Shown here one piece after another: positions 1 to 5,699 of a stretch of 9,118 bases of DNA. The notes beneath the pieces are model-generated. The model did no database searches, was not told the origin of the DNA, and saw only the letters and a program-made list of their open reading frames with translations. Within the stretch, counting starts at the first letter, position 1. The number at the start of each line of letters is the position of its first letter. This DNA comes from Pseudorhodobacter antarcticus (GTDB taxonomy: Bacteria; Pseudomonadota; Alphaproteobacteria; Rhodobacterales; Rhodobacteraceae). Where the stretch lies: contig CAMDHB010000118.1 of NCBI GenBank assembly GCA_945897655.1, positions 1 to 9,118 of the forward strand, given 5' to 3'. A program made the translations under genes and the position numbers.

Positions 1-1036
1 AGCTGTCGTAATCGATCACATGCCGCAGTTGCTTTTCATACTCCAACGCCTTGCCCGTGCCCAGAGCCACGCAGTTCAAAGGTTCGTTGGCGACGCTGAT
101 CGACAGGCCCGTCTGTTCGCGCAAGGACAGGTCCAGATCACCCAACAACGCGCCGCCGCCGGTCAGCATGACGCCCCGGTCAACGATGTCGGCGGCCAGA
201 TCGGGCGGCGTGGTTTCCAGCGCCTGCATCACAGCGTCGCAGATTTGCTGAACGGGTTCAGACAGCGCCTCGGCCACTTGGGCCTGGTTGATTTCGGTTT
301 CCTTGGGCACGCCGTTCAGCAAGTCACGGCCGCGAATGGTGATGGATGTGCCGCGCCCGTCGTCGGGCATCCGGGCGGTGCCGATGGTGGTCTTGATCCG
401 CTCGGCCGTCGATTCGCCGATCAGCAGGTTCTGGTGACGGCGCAGATAGCTGATGATCGCCTCGTCCATGCGGTCACCGCCGACGCGGACCGAGCGGGCA
501 TAGACGATGTCGCCCAATGACAGGACCGCGACTTCGGTCGTGCCGCCGCCGATGTCGACGACCATGTTGCCGGTGGGGTCGGTGATGGGCATGCCCGCGC
601 CGATGGCCGCCGCGATGGGTTCCGAAATCAACCCGGCGCGGCGGGCACCTGCCGACAGCACAGACTGACGGATCGCACGCTTTTCAACCGGGGTCGCGCC
701 ATAGGGCACGCAGACGATGATCTTGGGCTTGGAAAAGGTCGAGCGTTTGTGGACCTTGCGGATGAAATGCTTGATCATCTCCTCCGCCGTGTCGAAGTCG
801 GCGATGACGCCGTCGCGCATCGGGCGGATCGCCTCAATGCTGCCGGGGGTGCGGCCCAGCATCAGCTTGGCATCCTCGCCCACGGCCAGAACCTGCTTCT
901 TGCCGTCCTTGACATGATAGGCCACGACCGAGGGTTCGTTCAGCACGATCCCCTTGCCGCGCACATAGACCAGCGTGTTCGCCGTCCCAAGGTCGATGGC
1001 CATGTCCGACGAGAATAGGCTGGAGAGGATAGACAT
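1..1036 (-). CDS. mreB: Rod shape-determining protein MreB (3' end cut by window edge)
   Basis: Bacterial actin homologue that polymerises on the inner face of the cytoplasmic membrane and guides the elongation peptidoglycan machinery. Translating the minus strand from the ATG at 1036 gives 345 codons without a stop before the window ends, so only the last few residues are missing (the family is about 345-350 aa). Visible actin-fold motifs are the phosphate-1 loop DLGTANT at residues 15-21, the second phosphate loop VDIGGGTTEV near 160-169, and LTGGGALLGDLD in the C-terminal third for the adenosine site. The N-terminus (MSILSSLFSSD) is short and hydrophobic, as expected for a membrane-touching helix. 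An AAGGA Shine-Dalgarno sequence ends 10 nt before the ATG and supports this start. In most bacteria mreC and mreD follow; they would lie beyond the left edge. Assignment is very secure. Confidence 0.97.
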   Translation of the reverse strand, partial: MSILSSLFSSDMAIDLGTANTLVYVRGKGIVLNEPSVVAYHVKDGKKQVLAVGEDAKLMLGRTPGSIEAIRPMRDGVIADFDTAEEMIKHFIRKVHKRSTFSKPKIIVCVPYGATPVEKRAIRQSVLSAGARRAGLISEPIAAAIGAGMPITDPTGNMVVDIGGGTTEVAVLSLGDIVYARSVRVGGDRMDEAIISYLRRHQNLLIGESTAERIKTTIGTARMPDDGRGTSITIRGRDLLNGVPKETEINQAQVAEALSEPVQQICDAVMQALETTPPDLAADIVDRGVMLTGGGALLGDLDLSLREQTGLSISVANEPLNCVALGTGKALEYEKQLRHVIDYDS

Positions 1037-1066
1037 CCGGTCAGGATCCTTGCATGCAAAAGACGT

Positions 1067-1098
1067 CACGCCCGCGACTCGTGACCGAGGCGGGCGTG
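1067..1098 (-). terminator. Stem-loop between the serine hydrolase gene and mreB
   Basis: CACGCCCGC (1067-1075) pairs perfectly with GCGGGCGTG (1090-1098). Inside, CTCG (1078-1081) pairs with CGAG (1086-1089) around a TGAC loop, leaving a two-base bulge. Read on the minus strand the hairpin is followed after three bases by TCTTTT, which fits an intrinsic terminator for the serine hydrolase gene ending at 1170. A TATATG -10-like hexamer on the minus strand (1101-1106) would instead put the hairpin inside the mreB 5' untranslated region. Both readings are possible; the terminator reading is slightly preferred because of the U-rich tail. Confidence 0.55.
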
Positions 1099-1169
1099 TT
1101 CATATAAGGACCGTTCTGGCCAAGAGAAAGGGCATACGGCGGGTTAGGCGGGAATTCGTCGGAACGCGG

Positions 1170-2846
1170 TCAGAAAACCAGCGCCGCAAGGTCGGCTTCG
1201 CTGACGCCTTGCAAGACCAGCGTCAGGTCGCCATCGGTCAAGATCGTGTTGCCGTTGCACACGCTGAGTGTGACGGGGCCACGGTCGGTCAGGTCGAGCC
1301 GGTCCTGGCCCACCCGGAAATCGCGTAAAATGTCGTGGCCCGCATCCATGGCGCGAAAGACAAAGATGTCTGCCCCCGCCCCCCCTTGCAGCAGATCATC
1401 CCCCGCGCCGCCGCGCAGTACGTCGCGGCCCTTACCGCCTTGCAACCAATCCGCCCCATCGCCGCCGCGCAGTGCGTCATTGCCGCCCAGACCCATCAGG
1501 TGATTGTCCTGACCCATGGCCGCAGCAGCATCGCGCGCCACGCTGATCCGGTTGGCCAGATCGTCGCCCGAAGTGCCCTTGGACAGATCACCCACCAACA
1601 GCACGGATCCATCGGCAAAGTGCACATTCTGCGTCGTCACCGTCCGCATGTCGCGCGCCACGGTCAGCGTGGCCCCCAGAGCGGACAGGGTCATACCCCC
1701 CTCGACCGCGTCCAGCTTCATCTCCCGTGCCGAGCCCGATGCCACCTCGACCGCGCCTGAGGTGATGGGCCTTTCCCACGGGCCGCCCTGGCTTGCCTGC
1801 CACACGTCCAAGGCCGCGCCGACCGTATCCACATCGGCATTGGTGCCCGCAACGGACACGATCGCCCCAGTGGCAAGGTCAAGATACGTGCTGGAACCGG
1901 TGCCGAGGGTGCCGCCGCTAAAGCCTATGAAGGTGGGGCCATCGTCCAGCACGATCCGCACCAGACCAAGGCCGAAATCGGCATGATATCCCGGCCCGAC
2001 ATCGGTCGTGAAAAAGTCAGTCATCTGCGACAGGGCATCCTCGCCAAGCAGGGTCTTGTCCACCAGCAGGGCCTGCAGAAAACGGGTCATGTCGCCGTTG
2101 GTCGACACCACCCCCGCCTCGCCCTGCATTTCCCAAAGGGCGCGGGTCACATCGATTTCCGTGCCATCGGGCAGGGTGGCATAGCTGTGCAGCCGTTCGT
2201 CCCCGGTGGTAAGCTGGCGCACCGAATGTTCCATGCCTGCCGGATCCAGCACCCGCTGTTTCAGCGCCTCATAAAACCCCTGGCCTGTCAGGCCCTCGAA
2301 CATCTGGCCCAGCAGGAGGTAGTTGGTGTTGGAGTAATAATAGCTTTCGCCCGGCTCGCCGGTGGGGTCCATGTCGCGCGCAATGGCAAGCGCCTGTTCG
2401 GGGCCAAAGACCTGATCGGGGTGCTGCAGCAGCGCCTCGACGAACAAGGGCACGCCTTCGGCGTTCACGGCCTCGGTGTAGTTGCCGATGCCTGCTGTCA
2501 TGTTCAAGAGTTGCCGCACCGTGGCCTGATCGGCATTGGCGATGCCTTGGGTTACCTCGGGCGGCAGATAGTCGGCGGCCCTGGCGTCAAGGTCGATCAA
2601 CCCGTCCTCGACCAGTTGCAGGATCATGACCGAAGTCATCATCTTGGTCTGGCTGCCGATCTCGTAAGCCCCTTGGGCCGGGGCGGGGCGGTCGCGGTCA
2701 AGGTCAGCCACGCCCGACCCGATCTGCACGGTCAGCCCGCCACGTGTGACCTGTGCCACGACGGCCGCCGCCGAAACGTCGCCGCGCACCGCATCGGCAA
2801 TCTGGGTGGCGGGTTGGCTAAGGGTTTGGGGGTCAAAGGTGATCAT
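1170..2846 (-). CDS. Class-C beta-lactamase-fold serine hydrolase with C-terminal RTX repeats
   Basis: A 558-residue fusion. Residues about 10-350 form a beta-lactamase/D-aminopeptidase-like domain (PF00144 type, peptidase S12 relatives). The nucleophile motif SxxK is S65-Q-T-K68, followed by a typical helix (MMTSVMILQLVEDGLIDLD), and the second motif YxN is Y171-S-N173. The third motif, normally HxG, reads F309-S-G311 in GFSGGTLG. Residues about 452-500 carry RTX nonapeptides (GGNDALR, GGDGADWLQ, GGKGRDVLR, GGAGDDLLQ, GGAGADIFVF) that bind calcium in this family. A serralysin-like tail (DILRDFRVGQDRLDLTD) ends in ADLAALVF. There is no N-terminal signal peptide, which fits type I secretion through the C-terminus; no ABC exporter genes lie nearby. 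The start at 2846 has GGAG seven bases upstream. The substrate is unknown: an esterase, D-amino-acid peptidase or penicillin-recognising enzyme are all possible. Confidence 0.9.
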   Translation of the reverse strand: MITFDPQTLSQPATQIADAVRGDVSAAAVVAQVTRGGLTVQIGSGVADLDRDRPAPAQGAYEIGSQTKMMTSVMILQLVEDGLIDLDARAADYLPPEVTQGIANADQATVRQLLNMTAGIGNYTEAVNAEGVPLFVEALLQHPDQVFGPEQALAIARDMDPTGEPGESYYYSNTNYLLLGQMFEGLTGQGFYEALKQRVLDPAGMEHSVRQLTTGDERLHSYATLPDGTEIDVTRALWEMQGEAGVVSTNGDMTRFLQALLVDKTLLGEDALSQMTDFFTTDVGPGYHADFGLGLVRIVLDDGPTFIGFSGGTLGTGSSTYLDLATGAIVSVAGTNADVDTVGAALDVWQASQGGPWERPITSGAVEVASGSAREMKLDAVEGGMTLSALGATLTVARDMRTVTTQNVHFADGSVLLVGDLSKGTSGDDLANRISVARDAAAAMGQDNHLMGLGGNDALRGGDGADWLQGGKGRDVLRGGAGDDLLQGGAGADIFVFRAMDAGHDILRDFRVGQDRLDLTDRGPVTLSVCNGNTILTDGDLTLVLQGVSEADLAALVF

Positions 2847-2891
2847 TCAAAGTCTCCGTCCTGGCGCGGCGGGGCTTGATTGCTGGCCGCA

Positions 2892-2927
2892 TCATGATAA
2901 GCGTAGCAAATATCACGTTTATCATGA
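2892..2927. promoter_or_regulatory. Inverted-repeat operator candidate in the divergent promoter region
   Basis: TCATGATAAGCGT (2892-2904) and ACGTTTATCATGA (2915-2927) are reverse complements at 12 of 13 positions with a 10-bp spacer, so like points on the arms lie about two helical turns apart. A third half-element GATAAAC recurs at 2948-2954. The repeat lies in a markedly AT-rich 80-bp stretch between the minus-strand hydrolase gene and the plus-strand DUF2975/regulator pair. It could be bound by the Cro-like regulator encoded at 3542-3769, but nothing in the sequence proves which protein binds. Confidence 0.5.
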
Positions 2928-2932
2928 AAATC

Positions 2933-2942
2933 AATGTATGAT
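2933..2942. promoter_or_regulatory. Overlapping -10 elements of divergent promoters
   Basis: On the plus strand TATGAT (2937-2942) matches the sigma-70 -10 consensus at five of six bases and would start transcription near 2949, about 38 nt before the DUF2975 ATG; its -35 region is weak. On the minus strand TACATT (2933-2938) has a TTGATT -35 hexamer 16 bases upstream, and would start transcription inside the inverted repeat at 2892-2927. A protein bound to that repeat could therefore affect both promoters. Confidence 0.4.
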
Positions 2943-2986
2943 TTCACGATAAACAATCAATTTTGGCCGATAAGCGAGATTCCCCC

Positions 2987-3532
2987 ATGCGCGACCCAAA
3001 GGCAGAGACCGTCTTCACATGGCTGGACCGTGGGTTCTGGCTGATCTGGCTGGGCTTTCCGGTGCTGGTCTGGACCATTGTTCAGGGCATCCTGGCTGCC
3101 CCGGCGCAACTGGCGGCGCAGTTGCCCGACCAGGCCGATTGCATTGCAGCGCTGCCCAATGTCGCCACCCTGGGGCCTTTGGCAGGCTGGGCCTTTTGGG
3201 GCGGTTTTGCGGTGGAGATGGCGGCCTATGCCTTGGTGCTGGGCCTGGCCCACTCGGTCATTCGTCGCTGTGCCATGGGGCGGATCTTTGTGGACGGGAT
3301 GATCCGCACGTTGAAACGGATCGGGGCTATCATCGCGCTATTCCCGGTGCTGGATCTGATCCTTGGCAATCTGACGGCTTGGGCGCTGTATGTGGGCGGC
3401 GATGTGGCGGTGTATCAAGCCAGTGTCGCGCTTGACCTGCCGGTGCTGGCCGTGGGGTTGTTGCTGGTGGCGATGGCCTATGCGATGCGGCAGGCCGTGC
3501 GTCTGCAACAAGATGCGGCCTTGACGATTTAG
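2987..3532 (+). CDS. DUF2975 family four-helix membrane protein
   Basis: A 181-residue integral membrane protein of unknown biochemical function. Hydrophobic segments lie at about residues 16-38, 68-90, 110-127 and 150-168. Features I associate with DUF2975 proteins (Bacillus YoaS type) are GRIFVDGMIRTLKRIGAI around 98-115, preceding the third helix, and the C-terminal VRLQQDAALTI. The ATG at 2987 is preferred. An in-frame TTG at 2963 would add eight polar residues (MADKRDSP), but it lacks a ribosome site and lies only about 14 nt after the likely transcription start; GCGAG upstream of the ATG is itself a poor Shine-Dalgarno match. The gene is followed nine bases later by a small Cro/C1 regulator, the usual partner of this family, so the two are almost certainly cotranscribed. 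The family's physiological role is not established. Confidence 0.85.
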   Translation: MRDPKAETVFTWLDRGFWLIWLGFPVLVWTIVQGILAAPAQLAAQLPDQADCIAALPNVATLGPLAGWAFWGGFAVEMAAYALVLGLAHSVIRRCAMGRIFVDGMIRTLKRIGAIIALFPVLDLILGNLTAWALYVGGDVAVYQASVALDLPVLAVGLLLVAMAYAMRQAVRLQQDAALTI

Positions 3533-3541
3533 GGGGGCGGG

Positions 3542-3769
3542 ATGATCCGGGTCAATCTTGACGTGATGCTGGCCCGCCGCAAGATGCGGCTGGGTGAGTT
3601 GGCCGAGGTGGTGGGCATCTCGATCCAGAACCTGTCGATCCTTAAGACCGGCAAGGCCCGGGCTGTGCGGTTTTCGACGTTGGACGCGCTGTGCCGGGCG
3701 CTGGACTGCCAGCCCGCCGACATTCTGGCATACGACCCCGCCACCCCGGAACCGGAGGACGGGGCCTGA
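3542..3769 (+). CDS. YozG-like small Cro/C1 (XRE) helix-turn-helix regulator
   Basis: A 75-residue protein that is almost entirely one helix-turn-helix domain. Residues about 15-36 (MRLGELAEVVGISIQNLSILKT) form the DNA-binding helices. FSTLDALCRALDCQPADIL (44-62) is the characteristic C-terminal half of HTH_26/YozG-type regulators. There is no room for a ligand or dimerisation domain. It begins nine bases after the DUF2975 stop behind a strong G-rich Shine-Dalgarno (AGGGGGGCGGG), so the two genes form one operon. A plausible target is the inverted repeat at 2892-2927 upstream of its own operon (inference). The stop codon lies three bases from the convergent leuA stop, with no terminator hairpin between them. 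Confidence 0.88.
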   Translation: MIRVNLDVMLARRKMRLGELAEVVGISIQNLSILKTGKARAVRFSTLDALCRALDCQPADILAYDPATPEPEDGA

Positions 3770-3772
3770 GGG

Positions 3773-5335
3773 TCAGGTCTTGTAGCTGACGGTCTTCACG
3801 TCCGAGTCTGGCGCCGATTTCTGCCGCCGTTGCACCAGCCGGTTCAGGGCGTTCACATAGGCCTTGACCGATGCCACGATGGTGTCCGTATCGGCGCTGG
3901 AGCCGGTTGCGATGCGGCCATCCTCCTCGATCCGCACCGAAACGGTGGCCTGGGCATCGGTGCCCTCGGTCACGGCGCTGACCTGATAGAGTTGCAGGTT
4001 GGCGCGGTGGGGGTACAGCATCTTGACCGCGTTGAAGGCCGCATCAACCGGGCCGTCACCGGTGGCGTCAATGGAATGGTCAACGCCTTCGATGTTCAGC
4101 GTTAGTTCCGCCTCCTGCGGGCCATCGGTGCCGCAGACCACGCGCAGGCGTTTGACCTGCAGGGTGTCTTGCGCCTCTTGCCGTTCCTCGTCCTGAACCA
4201 GGGCGATCAGGTCGTCGTCGAACACCTCTTTCTTGCGGTCGGCGAGGGCCTTGAAGCGGACAAAGACGTCGTTCAACTGATTGTCGGCCAGTTCGAAACC
4301 CAGATCCTTCAGCTTTGACCGAAGGGCCGCACGGCCCGAATGCTTGCCCATCACAAGGCTGGTGTCAGCCAGACCAATGTCCTGCGGGCGCATGATCTCG
4401 AACGTCTCGGCGTTCTTCAGCATGCCGTCCTGATGGATGCCCGACTCGTGGGCAAAGGCGTTCTTGCCGACGATGGCCTTGTTGAATTGGACGGCAAAAC
4501 CGGACACGGAACTGACCTTGCGGGACAGGTTCATGATCTTGGTGGTGTCGATGCGGGTCTGATAGGGCAGGATGTCGTTGCGGACCTTCATGGCCATCAC
4601 GACCTCTTCCAGCGCGGTATTCCCGGCCCGCTCACCCAGACCGTTGATGGTGCATTCGATCTGGCGCGCGCCAGCCTCAACCGCCGCCAGGGCGTTGGCG
4701 GTGGCCATGCCAAGGTCGTTGTGGCAGTGGGTGGCGAAGATGATCGTATCTGCCCCCGGAACCCGCTCCAGCAGCATCTTGATCAAGGCAGAACTTTCGC
4801 GGGGGGCGGTGTAGCCGACCGTGTCGGGAATGTTGATGGTGGTCGCACCGGCCTTGATGGCGATTTCTACCACGCGGCAGAGGTAGTCGTGTTCGGTTCG
4901 GGTGGCGTCCATCGGCGACCACTGGACGTTGTCGCACAGGTTGCGGGCGTGGGTCACGGTCTGGTGGATGCGTTCGGCCATCTGGTCCATGTCCAGATTG
5001 GGGATGGCGCGGTGCAGCGGCGAGGTGCCGATGAAGGTGTGGATGCGGGGGGATTTCGCGTGGCGAACCGCGTCCCAGCAACGGTCGATGTCCTTGAAGT
5101 TGGCGCGGGCGAGGCCGCAGATCGTGGAGGTCTGGGCCAATTTGGCCACTTCGGACACGGCGGCGAAATCGCCTTCACTGGCGATGGGGAAGCCGGCTTC
5201 GATGATGTCGACGCCCATCTCATCCAGAAGGGTCGCGATCTCCATCTTCTCGGTATGGGTCATCGTCGCACCGGGCGATTGTTCGCCGTCGCGCAGGGTG
5301 GTGTCGAATATCAGGACGCGGGCTTGAGCGGTCAT
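3773..5335 (-). CDS. leuA: 2-isopropylmalate synthase
   Basis: Catalyses the first committed step of leucine synthesis: acetyl-CoA plus 2-oxoisovalerate gives 2-isopropylmalate and CoA. The 520 residues match the usual length of bacterial LeuA type 1. The N-terminal TIM-barrel starts with FDTTLRDGEQSPG (10-22); R15-D16, H203 and H205 (in HCHND) and N239 (in GERAGNT) fit the known catalytic and divalent-metal ligands. HESGIHQDG (296-304) marks the linker region. The C-terminal regulatory domain, which binds leucine for feedback inhibition, includes GSSADTDTIVASVKAYVNALN near residue 485. AAGGA (5344-5348 on the plus strand) ends eight bases before the ATG. A leucine-rich leader gene lies immediately upstream on the same strand, so expression is probably attenuated by charged tRNA-Leu. 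No other leucine genes are linked here. Confidence 0.97.
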   Translation of the reverse strand: MTAQARVLIFDTTLRDGEQSPGATMTHTEKMEIATLLDEMGVDIIEAGFPIASEGDFAAVSEVAKLAQTSTICGLARANFKDIDRCWDAVRHAKSPRIHTFIGTSPLHRAIPNLDMDQMAERIHQTVTHARNLCDNVQWSPMDATRTEHDYLCRVVEIAIKAGATTINIPDTVGYTAPRESSALIKMLLERVPGADTIIFATHCHNDLGMATANALAAVEAGARQIECTINGLGERAGNTALEEVVMAMKVRNDILPYQTRIDTTKIMNLSRKVSSVSGFAVQFNKAIVGKNAFAHESGIHQDGMLKNAETFEIMRPQDIGLADTSLVMGKHSGRAALRSKLKDLGFELADNQLNDVFVRFKALADRKKEVFDDDLIALVQDEERQEAQDTLQVKRLRVVCGTDGPQEAELTLNIEGVDHSIDATGDGPVDAAFNAVKMLYPHRANLQLYQVSAVTEGTDAQATVSVRIEEDGRIATGSSADTDTIVASVKAYVNALNRLVQRRQKSAPDSDVKTVSYKT

Positions 5336-5343
5336 AACAACTA

Positions 5344-5422
5344 TCCTTGGGGTGTGTTTCTTAGCTGGTCTGGGTGCTGATCACTTCCGAGCGGTCGCAC
5401 CCTTGGGGCACGCTCAGAAGCG
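5344..5422 (-). promoter_or_regulatory. Leader RNA with alternative pairings upstream of leuA
   Basis: The RNA between the leader stop and leuA can fold in competing ways. Element 1, CCCTTGG inside the leader's leucine codons (5439-5445), is complementary to element 2, CCAAGGG (5400-5406). The last three bases of element 2 also begin GGGTGC (5397-5402), which pairs perfectly with element 3, GCACCC (5372-5377), so 1:2 and 2:3 pairing exclude each other. A second CCAAGG (5345-5350) overlaps the leuA ribosome site and could also pair with CCTTGG of element 1. A small hairpin CGCT-TCTG-AGCG (5411-5422) spans the leader stop codon. No hairpin followed by a U tract is visible, so control could be translational or Rho-linked rather than by classical intrinsic termination. 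Confidence 0.5.
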
Positions 5423-5506
5423 GCTAAGAAGAAGCAGGCCAAGGGCAAGCATATCCGAACGGCCGGGGCCGGTGGGGATGCTGAGGATGATCGCGTCCTT
5501 GGTCAT
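5414..5506 (-). CDS. leuL: Leucine leader peptide upstream of leuA
   Basis: A 30-residue reading frame on the leuA strand, ending 78 bases before the leuA ATG. Seven of 30 residues are leucine, six of them in the run MLALGLLLLSRF at the C-terminus (residues 19-30). The codons in that run are CTT, CTT, CTG, CTT, CTT, CTT, although CTG dominates leucine codons in the neighbouring genes. Placement before a leucine biosynthetic gene, small size and leucine-codon cluster near the stop are the hallmarks of an amino-acid attenuator leader: ribosomes would stall at these codons when Leu-tRNA is scarce. There is no Shine-Dalgarno sequence (CGCCGCC precedes the ATG), but a -10 hexamer ends only seven bases upstream, so the mRNA may begin at the AUG. 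A chance frame is unlikely given the position and codon content. Confidence 0.82.
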   Translation of the reverse strand: MTKDAIILSIPTGPGRSDMLALGLLLLSRF

Positions 5507-5513
5507 GGCGGCG

Positions 5514-5542
5514 ACTATAGGCAAGAAAAAGGGAAAGAAAAG
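5514..5542 (-). promoter_or_regulatory. Predicted leuL-leuA promoter giving a leaderless transcript
   Basis: On the minus strand TATAGT (5514-5519) matches the sigma-70 -10 consensus at five of six positions. It is followed by seven bases and then the A of the leader ATG (5506), the usual distance to a transcription start. The -35 region at 17-bp spacing (CTTTTC, 5537-5542) is weak and lies in a pyrimidine-rich tract. Transcripts would begin at or within a base or two of the leader start codon. Confidence 0.55.
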
Positions 5543-5577
5543 CGGATTTTTGGGCCGCGTGAAAAGGGGATTCGGGG

Positions 5578-5595
5578 GTGTCCACATGTGGACAC
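5578..5595. promoter_or_regulatory. 18-bp perfect palindrome, probable operator
   Basis: GTGTCCACATGTGGACAC reads identically on both strands over 18 bases. It lies between the end of the oxygenase gene and the leuA leader promoter, centred roughly 70 bp upstream of the leader -10, a distance compatible with activation or looping. A perfect palindrome of this length is unlikely by chance in a non-coding stretch this short and suggests a dimeric regulator site. The regulator is not identified. It resembles a TGT-N10-ACA arrangement but not the TGT-N12-ACA spacing of PpsR/CrtJ sites. Confidence 0.5.
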
Positions 5596-5657
5596 TTTGG
5601 GAAAGTAAACATTTTCAATGGGTTGACTTTTTTCGTTCAGAATCTGTTAACCACGAT

Positions 5658-5685
5658 TCCCATCCCGCAGCGCCACGGGATGGGA
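5658..5685 (-). terminator. Hairpin 15 bases after the MocD-like oxygenase gene
   Basis: TCCCATCCCG (5658-5667) pairs with CGGGATGGGA (5676-5685) as a perfect 10-bp stem around an 8-base loop. It begins 14-15 bases beyond the stop codon of the minus-strand gene ending at 5700, the right place for a terminator or 3' stabiliser. The minus strand after the stem is AATCGTGG, without a U tract, so intrinsic termination would be inefficient. Confidence 0.5.
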
Positions 5686-5699
5686 TGGGGCGAAGCGTT

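Noticed and set aside
20..520. Plus-strand open frame opposite mreB
   Set aside because: The minus strand encodes clear MreB motifs throughout; this frame is an antisense by-product of codon bias.
1431..1500. Tandem GC-rich repeats resembling a repeat array
   Set aside because: They are the codons of the RTX nonapeptides in the hydrolase gene, not an independent DNA repeat or CRISPR array.
1983..2879. 298-codon plus-strand open frame opposite the serine hydrolase
   Set aside because: Antisense shadow of a gene with clear catalytic motifs; its own translation has no recognisable fold and no credible ribosome site.
4340..5380. Long plus-strand open frame opposite leuA
   Set aside because: It mirrors the leuA coding strand in a GC-rich sequence, has low-complexity Gly/Val/Asp-rich composition and no domain; leuA explains the region fully.
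5519..5545. Purine-rich tract as a possible U-tract terminator or structured RNA
   Set aside because: No stem precedes the pyrimidine run closely on the minus strand, and it lies upstream of the leader promoter; it is better seen as AT-rich promoter-flanking sequence.
5623..5651. TTGACT followed at 17 bases by GTTAAC, a plus-strand promoter-like pair
   Set aside because: The -10 match is poor and there is no plus-strand gene downstream before 6961; at most it would give antisense RNA to the oxygenase gene.
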